From: Anaeroplasma bactoclasticum
GTDB lineage: Bacteria; Bacillota_I; Bacilli_A; ML615J-28; CAG-313
NCBI GenBank assembly: GCA_023667245.1
Contig: JAMPAL010000014.1
Coordinates: forward strand, 1-32,143
Direction of reading: 5' to 3'
DNA length: 32,143 bases
Shown: one piece after another, positions 14,377 to 22,468 of the stretch
Numbering within the stretch: position 1 is the stretch's first letter
Layout: every line of letters begins with the position of its first letter
Made by a program: the position numbers and the translations under genes
Notes under the pieces: generated by a model
Database searches by the model: none
Seen by the model: only the letters and a program-made list of their open reading frames with translations
Told to the model about the DNA's origin: nothing

Positions 14377-16438
14377 ACTTATTTTGATTGTATTGGGCTT
14401 CATACATTTTCCGATATTTCCCACCTTTTTGATACAACTGTTCATGATTTCCTTGTTCTACAATTCGCCCATCATCTAAAACAAAGATATTATCCGCATG
14501 GCGAATTGTCGATAACCGATGCGCAACAACAAAAGTCGTTCGACCTGCAGCAAGCACTTTTAATGCATTCTGAATTAAAATTTCAGTTTCAGTATCTATA
14601 TTGGCCGTAGCTTCGTCCAAAATGAGTATAGATGGATTTCTCAGTAATATTCTGGCAAATGAAATCAATTGTTTTTCACCTGTTGATAAATTGCCACCCA
14701 AATATTCTAACTTTGTATGAATACCATCTGGATAATCTTGAACAAATTTTTTCCCCCCAATCATTTCTAAAACATGTTCAACTTCAGCATCTGTTGCTTC
14801 ATAGCCCAAAGTGATATTCGATTTGATTGTACCTGAAAATAAAGCTGGTTCTTGCAAAACATAACCAATATTACTTCTTACTTCTTGCTTAGTATATTGC
14901 ATAAAATCTTGATTATCAATTAAAATTTGGCCTTCTTGTAAATCATAAAATCGTTGTAATAAAATCATCATTGTTGATTTACCACTACCCGTATGGCCTA
15001 CTAAGCCAATAAATTGACCAGGTGTAACATGAAGGTTGATATCCTTTAATACCACATTTTCATCATATGCAAATGTAACATGTTGAAATTGAATATCTCC
15101 CTTAAATTGAGGTCGTTCATGCATCCCCAAATACTTATCTTCTTCTTGATCTAATAAATCAAATATTCTACTTGATGCTACAAACGAATCTTCTAGTGCA
15201 TTTAAATTAGCGAAAATTTCACGAATTGGATCAAATATCTTATTGATATATGTGACATACAAATAAAGTGCACCTGCTGTAATTGCACCTTCATGGCCTA
15301 GAAATCTTCTACCAAAATAATATATAATTACAGCCAACAGAGCATTTTGAATCAGCAACAACAATTCTCCACCAAAGATAGAATTAATTTTAAGTGCCTT
15401 CATCTTATTGCTATAATTGTTCAATAGTAAATCATCATATTCCGCCGTCATTGCTTTTTCTTGATTAAATTGTTGAATCATAGCCATACCATCTACATAT
15501 TGTGCCATCGAAGCATTAATAATAGAATTCATTTCACGAATACGATGATGATATTTGTTATTCGCCTTTCTATACACAGTCATCCAAAGAAGAATAACAG
15601 GGGTAGCAAGTAATGTGATTAATGATAATTGCCAATTGACTCTAAACAACTCCACATATACCATTATTAAAGAAATAAATGCCGTTAAAATTGAAAAAAT
15701 AACTTGGTATAATCCGCGAACCCCCTCAGAATCGCTTGTAATTTTTGTTACTATTTTTCCACTTGGTTCTGCAACAAAATATCCCATAGGCAATCGATTC
15801 AATTTTGCAAAAGCATCTTTTCGAATATCTAGCGTGAGTCGCATAGATGCGGTTAAAAAAAACACATGTTGAAAAAAACGAAGAATAATAATCAATAGAG
15901 TTAGACTTCCATAAATGATCAATAACTTTGTGATTGGCGCAATACTAGGTTGATAAAAGGCGCGCAGTTGCTCTTTGGATACTTGACTAGAAGGAAGGAC
16001 CGTGCCATCTTTTAACACAAATATCTCATTTTCTCCATCATAGCGATCTAGAAGTGTTGTATTAGCAATGCCTTCTAATTGATAATAACTTCCGTCAAAA
16101 TAAACAAGTGATATAATTTGATCAGATGGATCAATATCTTCTATATCAATCTTATCATAGTGTTTGTCTTGATAAGTAACACTTCCCGAATCAGTCTGCA
16201 CCCAAGTCGTTTGTACACCTAATAATTCATCATCTAACATTCTATCAATTAATTTAGGTTGCAACAATTCTAAATAAGTAAAACCAATTAGGAAAAGCAA
16301 TGAACATATAATCATTACTTTACTTTTCCAAGCATACTTTAAAACCCTTTTTAAAACAACTTCTGCTGGATAATTCGCGTATTTGTCATATTTACTTGCT
16401 TGTTGAGTGTCGGAGGGATTATGCTTCCGTTTTTTCAT
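14375..16438 (-). CDS. yheH: ABC exporter half-transporter, YheH/BmrD-like catalytic subunit
   Basis: A protein of about 687 residues, longer than its partner because of an insertion of roughly 100 residues between the first two membrane helices (DDELLGVQTTWVQTDSGS onward). This insertion is a hallmark of the YheH/BmrD type and is predicted to be extracellular. The ATPase domain has Walker A GHTGSGKST, a variant signature LSTGEKQL, Walker B ILILDEATA with catalytic Glu, and H-loop VVAHRLST. The ATG at 16436-16438 is chosen because GGAGG lies 8 nt upstream. A longer frame to 16477 lacks an RBS. The start overlaps the upstream partner gene by 20 nt, so the two are translationally coupled. It forms a drug-exporting heterodimer with the upstream gene, by family knowledge. 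Confidence 0.92.
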   Translation of the reverse strand: MKKRKHNPSDTQQASKYDKYANYPAEVVLKRVLKYAWKSKVMIICSLLFLIGFTYLELLQPKLIDRMLDDELLGVQTTWVQTDSGSVTYQDKHYDKIDIEDIDPSDQIISLVYFDGSYYQLEGIANTTLLDRYDGENEIFVLKDGTVLPSSQVSKEQLRAFYQPSIAPITKLLIIYGSLTLLIIILRFFQHVFFLTASMRLTLDIRKDAFAKLNRLPMGYFVAEPSGKIVTKITSDSEGVRGLYQVIFSILTAFISLIMVYVELFRVNWQLSLITLLATPVILLWMTVYRKANNKYHHRIREMNSIINASMAQYVDGMAMIQQFNQEKAMTAEYDDLLLNNYSNKMKALKINSIFGGELLLLIQNALLAVIIYYFGRRFLGHEGAITAGALYLYVTYINKIFDPIREIFANLNALEDSFVASSRIFDLLDQEEDKYLGMHERPQFKGDIQFQHVTFAYDENVVLKDINLHVTPGQFIGLVGHTGSGKSTMMILLQRFYDLQEGQILIDNQDFMQYTKQEVRSNIGYVLQEPALFSGTIKSNITLGYEATDAEVEHVLEMIGGKKFVQDYPDGIHTKLEYLGGNLSTGEKQLISFARILLRNPSILILDEATANIDTETEILIQNALKVLAAGRTTFVVAHRLSTIRHADNIFVLDDGRIVEQGNHEQLYQKGGKYRKMYEAQYNQNK

Positions 16439-18230
16439 GCGTCTCACCTCCCATTTCTTGAATAACATATTGCTCATAATACCAACCTTTTTGTTTCATC
16501 AAGGTCTCATGTGTTCCTCGTTCAGTAATTTTTCCATCATCCATAACAATAATTTCATCACATGCCTCTACTGCGGTTAGGCGATGCGCCACAATAATAT
16601 TGGTTTTATTATTCCGAATTTGTTTAAGGTTGGCAATAATATTTGCTTCAGTTGTGCCATCAACCGCACTTAGCGAATCATCTAAAATAAGAATCGGTGC
16701 ATCCTTCATTAAGGCTCTCGCAATGGATAGTCTTTGCTTTTGACCACCTGATAATGTTACTCCATACTCACCTACAATTGTTTCTAATCCATTATCTAAG
16801 AAAGCTAAATCTTTTTCAAAATCTGCCATTTGTACTGCTGTTTGTAAATCAATTTTTGACGTATTGCTTTTTCCAAGCAAAATATTTGCTTCTACGCTTC
16901 TTGCAAAAAGTTGATGCTCCTGTGGTACATAAGATACCAATTTACGCATACTTTCCTTTTCGATTTCATCTATGTTCATTCCATTTACTAATAGCGTTTC
17001 TGGATATTCTATAGGATAACGTCTTAATAACTGACGAATCAAAGTTGTTTTACCTGAACCTGTCTTACCTACAATTCCTAAAGATTTGCCATTTTGAATA
17101 GTTAAATCAATCCCTTTTAGAATCTCTAATTCATCTTCTGGATAATGAAATTGATAATTTTGAAAACGAATTTCTTCAAATGTGTCGCAACGCTTTGCTC
17201 CTACTTTATCTTTTAACTCAGGTTCAGCATTGAGTACTTCTAAAACACGCTCACAAGAAATATAACTTTGTGTGAACTGTGCAACTTGATTACCAAGTTG
17301 CATCATTGGACCAGAAAACTGTGCAAGCAATAAACTAAAGGTGATGAGTTCACCAACTGTTAATTCCTGATTGATAATCAAATATGCTCCATAACCATAT
17401 GCTACTAATTGACTAATATTCGTGAAAAAGCGAAATGTTGGACCAAAAGTAGATTGCATCATAACCGACTTTTTTTCCGTCGTATAACAATCCTGTGCTG
17501 ATGTAGCCAGTTTGGTATAATCACGTTCCTCATTAACAAATGCGCGGATTAACTTGACATGTTGAACACTTTCCATTGCTAAGTTACTCATTGTACTATT
17601 TTTCTTTCGAACCAAACGCCAATTGGCACTAATTTTAGGTCGCATAACCACAACAACAATAAAAATAAATGGCAATGGCAAAATAGAGTAAAGTGTCAAT
17701 AGTGGATCTAATGTAATCATTTTAATCGCTGACATCACCAATGTAAGTATTAACGAAATCAAACCAAAAATGAGATGGGTAGAAACATTCGCCATAGCGA
17801 ACGTATCTGCTGTTGCTCTAGTCATCAAATCACCTGGATGATACTCTGTAAAATAGTTTGCATCTTGTTTTAAAATATTTTTCATAAATTCTATTTTAAT
17901 ATGATAAAATAATCGATGGAACAAATTGCCCAAACAAATACTTTTCACAACACTGATTACAAATTTAATCAAAACTACTATAGTTAACATCATAATGAGT
18001 GAAAACAAACTCTTTTCAGTAATTTGACCTAATCCGATTAGGTCTACTGCATCACCAATAATCGTTGGTTTTAATACCTCACAGTAGATGATAGCAAGTG
18101 ATAAAATCACAATAAGCAAATATTTCCACCAATATCTTTGAAGATACCATTTGATAATGGATTGCTTTATTGGAGAATTGATTCTGAGTTTTTCTTGATG
18201 TTGACTAGATTTCATATTTTGCTGTTGCAT
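16419..18230 (-). CDS. yheI: ABC exporter half-transporter, YheI/BmrC-like degenerate-site subunit
   Basis: A 603-residue exporter subunit: transmembrane domain, then an ATPase domain with Walker A VGKTGSGKTT, canonical signature LSGGQKQR, Walker B ILILDDSLSA (Asp replaces the catalytic Glu) and H-loop IVAHRLTA. The DDS in Walker B marks the degenerate-site half of a heterodimer, as in BmrC of Bacillus subtilis. The ATG follows AAAGGAG by 9 nt, and an extended -10 promoter lies about 35 nt upstream. The downstream YheH-like gene overlaps its end. In B. subtilis, BmrCD is induced by ribosome-targeting antibiotics through a leader ORF; I see no leader peptide here. Confidence 0.92.
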   Translation of the reverse strand: MQQQNMKSSQHQEKLRINSPIKQSIIKWYLQRYWWKYLLIVILSLAIIYCEVLKPTIIGDAVDLIGLGQITEKSLFSLIMMLTIVVLIKFVISVVKSICLGNLFHRLFYHIKIEFMKNILKQDANYFTEYHPGDLMTRATADTFAMANVSTHLIFGLISLILTLVMSAIKMITLDPLLTLYSILPLPFIFIVVVVMRPKISANWRLVRKKNSTMSNLAMESVQHVKLIRAFVNEERDYTKLATSAQDCYTTEKKSVMMQSTFGPTFRFFTNISQLVAYGYGAYLIINQELTVGELITFSLLLAQFSGPMMQLGNQVAQFTQSYISCERVLEVLNAEPELKDKVGAKRCDTFEEIRFQNYQFHYPEDELEILKGIDLTIQNGKSLGIVGKTGSGKTTLIRQLLRRYPIEYPETLLVNGMNIDEIEKESMRKLVSYVPQEHQLFARSVEANILLGKSNTSKIDLQTAVQMADFEKDLAFLDNGLETIVGEYGVTLSGGQKQRLSIARALMKDAPILILDDSLSAVDGTTEANIIANLKQIRNNKTNIIVAHRLTAVEACDEIIVMDDGKITERGTHETLMKQKGWYYEQYVIQEMGGETHEKTEA

Positions 18231-18263
18231 GTCAAGGCACTCCTTTCGTCAATAATTCTTATT

Positions 18264-18272
18264 ATTATATCA
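18264..18272 (-). promoter_or_regulatory. Promoter of the YheI/YheH pair, extended -10
   Basis: Minus strand TGA-TATAAT (core 18264-18269). A TCGACA lies 19 bp upstream, a poorly spaced -35. Confidence 0.55.
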
Positions 18273-18305
18273 TATTTTTTATTAATTTTGTCGAAAAATA
18301 CACTT

Positions 18306-18338
18306 GAAAAAGTCCCCAAATTTCAATCATTTGAGGAC
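18306..18338 (-). terminator. Terminator of dut
   Basis: The stem GTCCTCAAAT/ATTTGGGGAC (one G-T pair) with a 7-nt loop overlaps the dut stop (18323-18325). It is followed on the minus strand by five T. Confidence 0.75.
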
Positions 18339-18844
18339 ACTTTATCGGTATTGGTACTCCCCATACCTCCAATTCTATTTCCTTTTGCATTATCATCTTT
18401 TACTTTAAAATATTGCAAGAATAAGCCTTGCGCAAATCGAGTTTGTTTAGTCAAGGAAACACTTTTTCCTTCTACTGTACAATTTGTAACTTTAATCATA
18501 ATATGCCCTTCATTGATGGCATTATAATAATCACTATCTATTATTCCTACTGTATTATCCAATTGCAAACGATACTTAAAACCAAGACTACTCCTTGGAT
18601 AAATTTGTAATACCAGTTCATCATTCATTTTGCAACGAATTCCTGTAGGAATGATTTTACTTTCACCTGGTTGTAATTCTAAATCAAAAGGAAGATAAAA
18701 ATCATATCCTGCTGATCCACTTGTAGCCCTCTTGGGAAAGTGAATTTGTGAATACACTACTTCTAAATCTTGTATAAACCCGTTTTGAATAGCATCTTTT
18801 TGGAATTGTTGAAAACTTATTTTTTGAAATTCAGTTATGTTCAT
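18323..18844 (-). CDS. dut: dUTP diphosphatase (dUTPase)
   Basis: A 173-residue trimeric-type dUTPase that converts dUTP to dUMP and pyrophosphate, keeping uracil out of DNA and feeding dTMP synthesis. The five family motifs are visible in order: RATSGSAGYDFYLP (1), YPRSSLG (2), GIIDSDYYN with the catalytic Asp (3), RFAQGLFLQ (4) and NRIGGMGSTN (5). The last is the Gly-rich tail that closes over the substrate. An N-terminal extension of about 38 residues precedes motif 1. The RBS AAAGGAG is 7 nt before the ATG. It is transcribed divergently from rarA with a recognisable promoter. Confidence 0.95.
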   Translation of the reverse strand: MNITEFQKISFQQFQKDAIQNGFIQDLEVVYSQIHFPKRATSGSAGYDFYLPFDLELQPGESKIIPTGIRCKMNDELVLQIYPRSSLGFKYRLQLDNTVGIIDSDYYNAINEGHIMIKVTNCTVEGKSVSLTKQTRFAQGLFLQYFKVKDDNAKGNRIGGMGSTNTDKVSSND

Positions 18845-18870
18845 ATTTAAACTCCTTTTTCTATTCTTTT

Positions 18871-18899
18871 ATTGTATCAAATTTTTTCATTTTTCGCAA
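18871..18899 (-). promoter_or_regulatory. dut promoter
   Basis: Minus strand TTGCGA (18894-18899), 17-bp spacer, TACAAT (18871-18876) with TGA in front (extended -10). It lies about 27 nt upstream of the dut ATG. Confidence 0.65.
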
Positions 18900-18988
18900 G
18901 GCAATGCCTTTTATGATTGGTTTTGTTTCTTTTTCAATGTTTTTTTTGCCATTTTATGATAAAATATGTTTAAAAGGGAGGTAGTAGT

Positions 18989-20227
18989 ATGAAACCTTTG
19001 GCTTATTTAATGCGACCAAAATCATTTGATGATATTGTTGGACAGGATCATCTTGTAGGACAAAATGGTGTAATTCGCAATATGATTACTTCTCACCATT
19101 TATTTTCTTTTATTTTATATGGTAACCCTGGTTGCGGTAAAACAACAATTGCTCTTGCTACATGTGAAGAGTCTAAGCATAAATATTTTAAATTTAATGC
19201 CTCTATAGATGCAAAAGATGTCCTGAAACAAGTCATTAATGAGGCTCGTTTCTTGGATACCCCCATCTTAATCGTTGATGAAATTCACCGCATGAAAAAA
19301 GATATCCAAGACTTTTTGTTACCCTATGTTGAGGATGGCACAATTGTAATGATTGGACTTACAACAGTGAATCCTTATCACTCTGTAAATCCAGCAATTC
19401 GAAGTAGATGTCATATTTATCGTTTACATGATTTAACAGAAAGTGATATGATGACGATTTTAAAACGAGCACAGTCTTTTATAGATACGCCTTTAGAAAT
19501 CGATGAGGATGCCTATCAATATATTATTTCAACAGCTAATTTAGAAATTCGTACACTGATTAATAATTTTGAAAGCATTGCATTTACTTCCTCTTCTCAC
19601 CATATCACACTAGAATTAGCAAAACAATATATCCAAAAGTCCAATGTATCTATAGATGCAAATGGAGATAGTTATTTTGATACACTAAGTGGATTACAAA
19701 AATCTATCCGTGGGAGTGATGTTGACGCAGCATTGCACTATTTAGCAAAACTTATTATTGCTGGTGACTTTGATAGTTTAGCAAGAAGATTACTTGCAAT
19801 TGCTTATGAAGATATAGGATTAGCTAATCCTACAATTGGTCCACGTGTCAAAGCGGCTGTTGATGCTGCAAGAGAATTGGGTAATCCTGAGGCTCGCCTT
19901 CCACTTTCTGTTATTGTCATTGAGATGGCTCTTTCACCAAAATCTAATTCTGCTTATCTGGCAATTGCCGAAGCTATGTCTGATATTGAAAATGGAAAAA
20001 GTGGTTCCCTTCCTCTTCATTTAAAGAATACGTATTCGTTTGATCCAAAACAAAAAAGTTATTTATACCCTCATGACTATCCCAATGCATGGGTGGACCA
20101 ACAATATCTACCTAATGCACTAGTGGGAAGAACATACTATCATCCTAAAAATAGTTCTAAAATGGAAATTGGATTAAAGGAACGTTATGAGACCATCATT
20201 TCTTATAGAAAAAATGCAAAAAAATAA
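18989..20227 (+). CDS. rarA: Replication-associated recombination protein A (RarA/MgsA AAA+ ATPase)
   Basis: A 412-residue clamp-loader-like AAA+ ATPase acting at stalled or gapped replication forks. It opens with PLAYLMRPKSFDDIVGQDHL, the family signature. Walker A LYGNPGCGKTTIA and Walker B ILIVDEIHRM follow, then a sensor region TTVNPYHSVNPAIRSRCHIY with the Arg finger. The C-terminal half has the MgsA tetramerisation-type sequence (AIAYEDIGLANP, AEAMSDIENGKSGSLPLHLK). Length and order are normal. The RBS GGGAGG is 8 nt before the ATG. It is one of only two plus-strand genes in the window and converges on the FtsK-like gene across a shared terminator. Confidence 0.96.
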   Translation: MKPLAYLMRPKSFDDIVGQDHLVGQNGVIRNMITSHHLFSFILYGNPGCGKTTIALATCEESKHKYFKFNASIDAKDVLKQVINEARFLDTPILIVDEIHRMKKDIQDFLLPYVEDGTIVMIGLTTVNPYHSVNPAIRSRCHIYRLHDLTESDMMTILKRAQSFIDTPLEIDEDAYQYIISTANLEIRTLINNFESIAFTSSSHHITLELAKQYIQKSNVSIDANGDSYFDTLSGLQKSIRGSDVDAALHYLAKLIIAGDFDSLARRLLAIAYEDIGLANPTIGPRVKAAVDAARELGNPEARLPLSVIVIEMALSPKSNSAYLAIAEAMSDIENGKSGSLPLHLKNTYSFDPKQKSYLYPHDYPNAWVDQQYLPNALVGRTYYHPKNSSKMEIGLKERYETIISYRKNAKK

Positions 20228-20250
20228 ATCCTACTCGGATTTATTTTTTT
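20221..20250. terminator. Bidirectional terminator between rarA and the FtsK-like gene
   Basis: A stem of about 10 bp (AAATAAATCC/GGATTTATTT, 5-nt loop) has a T7 run on the plus strand. The mirrored run also serves the minus-strand gene, which ends at 20241. Confidence 0.88.
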
Positions 20251-21881
20251 ATGCTTTCTTTTTCTTTTTCACTCATTGACAATAAACTCATTCGCAAAAT
20301 TGTATTTCGATAAGATAAATAGGCCTCTACTTCTGCATTTAAGTAATCAAAACGCTGATACCCTAAGATACGCTTACTTATTGATAGTTTATCGTCTAAA
20401 AAGATTTTATAGGAAAAAAGATGAATGAGACGTTGTATCGCTTCATTTTCTCCACAAATCGTAAATATAAAATAAAAACCATTTTTTGCCCCTGACTCTA
20501 ATAAATAAAATAATTTTTCTGACAAATCTTTTTCTAGCGCTAATAATTCTATTCCATGTATGATTACAATTTCTTGCTTTTCCCTCTTTTTTACCTTTTG
20601 ATTGTATTGTTGAAATGAGGATACACCGTTTTCTTGTAATTTTTGAATGCGTTCGTTCAATAAACTCAGAATTGAATTTAATTCATCGATTTGATGACTC
20701 GTTGATAGTAATGTATCCTGATGTAAATCTATTAAAAAATAATCCATTTCCTTCTTTTGATGAAAAATACCCAAAATGATACTATCAATATAATGTCCTA
20801 TTCGTTTTGAGTCCTTTCCTATTATCAGTAATTTATTTTCATTTGAATCAAGTATCAATTTATCGTTTCGATCATCAATGCCAAAGATAATTTCATCACT
20901 ATGCCCCACTTCTAATTCACCTATTGTAAGAGCAACCTGATAGGCATTGGTTAATTCTACTATCAGTTCTTTTTTTATCTCATCAAATTTGAGTAAAAAT
21001 TTATCAAAATAAGTGTTTAGCTTACTTTGAAATAGATTAAAGTCTATATTGTGATAGGAAGAAATAAAAAATACTGTTACATTGCGACAAACAATATACG
21101 ATATTTCCGCATAAAAATAATTCATTTGATTTAAAATATTTTGAATTTTCTTTACATGCTCTTTGGCTAATTTCAATTCATTTTGGTAAATGTTTTCATG
21201 ATGCACACTCTCAATCTTATATCTAACCTTTGTTTTTTGATAAGAGGCATCATAGGTATCTAGCACCTGATGCAATGAACTTGCAGTTCTTCTACATCGT
21301 TTATAGATAGTCTGAAAAAAATGAATAATCATCTTAAAGAAGTCTTTAATTGTCTTTTTGCATATAAAAACTATGCCTAAAAAGATCAACACCAAACTCA
21401 GTAATACCACACCTATTTCTGAAAACAGGTAGTAAAAACAGTAAAATATCAAGCCACCAACGATTCCTCCACCTACAATAGCATCGGGATTTTCGCTTTT
21501 AAATGCGTTAAAGTACAATCGAAATGTAAGCTTCAAATAATTTTCATCATATGCTTTTACAAAACGATGCATAGCAAAATGAGATAGCAATATGATAGAT
21601 AAAATCGATATAAAAATACCTAAATATCGTACATTATTCACTTTTAACTTTTGATGCACAAGAATACAGCGAATACCATAGGCAATCGTTAGAAATGTAA
21701 CCATAAAATACCAATCTCCAAAAAGCAACTTGGTAATCAGCATTAAATATTTTCCTACCAATCCTAATTTGGCTATTGACAACATCGATAAGATCAAAAG
21801 GACTATACCCAATATTTCATAATAGAAAACTCGTTCATTGTCTTTAGCTTCTAATGTTTGGTACTTCTCTTTCGCCATCAT
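20241..21881 (-). CDS. FtsK/SpoIIIE-like membrane protein with degenerate, probably inactive motor
   Basis: A protein of about 546 residues. The N-terminus (about 20-175) has the FtsK four-helix membrane domain, including AIVGGGIVGGLIFYCFYYLF. The C-terminal part aligns by eye with the FtsK motor: LNERIQKLQENGVSSFQQYN matches the MERRY..L...G.R.I..YN segment. The Walker A loop reads IIGKDSKRIGHY where FtsK has AGATGSGKS, and Walker B reads EIVIIHGIELLAL where FtsK has VVIIDELADL. Both nucleotide-binding motifs are therefore lost. The C-terminal gamma winged helix that reads DNA polarity signals is absent. The ATG at 21879-21881 (or the next one, 21876-21878) follows a GGGGGG/AAGGAGG stretch. 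Longer frames run into the upstream rpmG terminator. The reading frame is intact over its whole length, which argues for a retained, non-motor function. Confidence 0.85.
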   Translation of the reverse strand: MMAKEKYQTLEAKDNERVFYYEILGIVLLILSMLSIAKLGLVGKYLMLITKLLFGDWYFMVTFLTIAYGIRCILVHQKLKVNNVRYLGIFISILSIILLSHFAMHRFVKAYDENYLKLTFRLYFNAFKSENPDAIVGGGIVGGLIFYCFYYLFSEIGVVLLSLVLIFLGIVFICKKTIKDFFKMIIHFFQTIYKRCRRTASSLHQVLDTYDASYQKTKVRYKIESVHHENIYQNELKLAKEHVKKIQNILNQMNYFYAEISYIVCRNVTVFFISSYHNIDFNLFQSKLNTYFDKFLLKFDEIKKELIVELTNAYQVALTIGELEVGHSDEIIFGIDDRNDKLILDSNENKLLIIGKDSKRIGHYIDSIILGIFHQKKEMDYFLIDLHQDTLLSTSHQIDELNSILSLLNERIQKLQENGVSSFQQYNQKVKKREKQEIVIIHGIELLALEKDLSEKLFYLLESGAKNGFYFIFTICGENEAIQRLIHLFSYKIFLDDKLSISKRILGYQRFDYLNAEVEAYLSYRNTILRMSLLSMSEKEKESIKK

Positions 21882-21933
21882 AATCCCCCCATTTTCCTCC
21901 TTATATTTAACCATAAATGATGTACATTTTTTG

Positions 21934-21973
21934 TAGAAAAAGAAAAACACTCAAGGAAATTTCCTTGAGTGTT
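21934..21973 (-). terminator. Terminator after rpmG
   Basis: A perfect 28-bp palindrome (21946-21973) lies 13 nt past the rpmG stop. It is followed on the minus strand by TTTTTCTTTTT. Confidence 0.92.
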
Positions 21974-21985
21974 GCATTTCTTAAA

Positions 21986-22141
21986 CTATTTTTTAGTTTT
22001 TTCTTTGTGAAGTGTAGTTTTCTTACAACGAGGGCAATATTTTTTTTGTTCTAAACGATCTGGAGTATTTCGTTTATTTTTTTCGGTTAAATAATTTTCT
22101 TCGCCACATACACTACATTTTAAAATAAAATTAATGCGCAT
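21986..22141 (-). CDS. rpmG: 50S ribosomal protein L33
   Basis: A 51-residue protein, [20 protein letters not shown] onward, with the family stretch [11 protein letters not shown] and [15 protein letters not shown]. Two CxxC pairs (C9/C12 and C36/C39) form the zinc ribbon of the zinc-binding L33 form. It is part of the large ribosomal subunit near the E site. The RBS GGGAGGAG is 7 nt before the ATG. It has its own near-consensus promoter and a strong terminator, so it is a single-gene unit. Confidence 0.95.
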   Translation of the reverse strand: MRINFILKCSVCGEENYLTEKNKRNTPDRLEQKKYCPRCKKTTLHKEKTKK

Positions 22142-22169
22142 TTCTAAACTCCTCCCGATAAATCAATTT

Positions 22170-22198
22170 ATTATACTATAAATTAAATTTTTTATCAA
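22170..22198 (-). promoter_or_regulatory. rpmG promoter
   Basis: Minus strand TTGATA (22193-22198), 17-bp spacer, TATAAT (22170-22175). It is close to the sigma-A consensus and lies about 29 nt before the ATG. Confidence 0.8.
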
Positions 22199-22238
22199 CA
22201 AAATACACCTTTTTATTTGCGTTTCTTAAAATAGTTGC

Positions 22239-22466
22239 CTATTTTTCAAAAAGCCCCTTCTTTTCAATAATTGATGTCACTTGGTATCCTGCCTCTTGAA
22301 TGGCCTTGATTAGCATATCATCAGTTACATCACCTTGAACAACAGCTTGATTCTTTGCCAGATTGACTTTGATTTGTTTTAGCTGATTTAAAGCATACAG
22401 AGCTTTTTCAACCCTAGCTACACAATGTTCACATTTCATTCCACTAATTTGAATTGTTTTTTTCAT
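22239..22466 (-). CDS. copZ: Copper chaperone, CopZ-like heavy-metal-associated domain protein
   Basis: A 75-residue single HMA domain. The metal-binding loop is GMKCEHC (Cys12 and Cys15), and the usual beta-alpha-beta pattern continues to AIQEAGYQV. Such proteins carry Cu(I) in the cytoplasm to the CopA ATPase. The start is 3 nt after the copA stop, with RBS AAAGG upstream, so copA-copZ is one operon. The small C-terminal tail IIEKKGLFEK is unremarkable. A 7-bp stem with a GCAA loop (22228-22245) overlaps the stop and may be a weak terminator. Confidence 0.92.
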   Translation of the reverse strand: MKKTIQISGMKCEHCVARVEKALYALNQLKQIKVNLAKNQAVVQGDVTDDMLIKAIQEAGYQVTSIIEKKGLFEK

Positions 22467-22468
22467 AT

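Noticed and set aside
21882-21950. Upstream extension of the FtsK-like gene to 21950
   Set aside because: It would start inside the rpmG terminator palindrome and has no RBS, whereas a GGAGG-like stretch precedes the ATG pair at 21876-21881.
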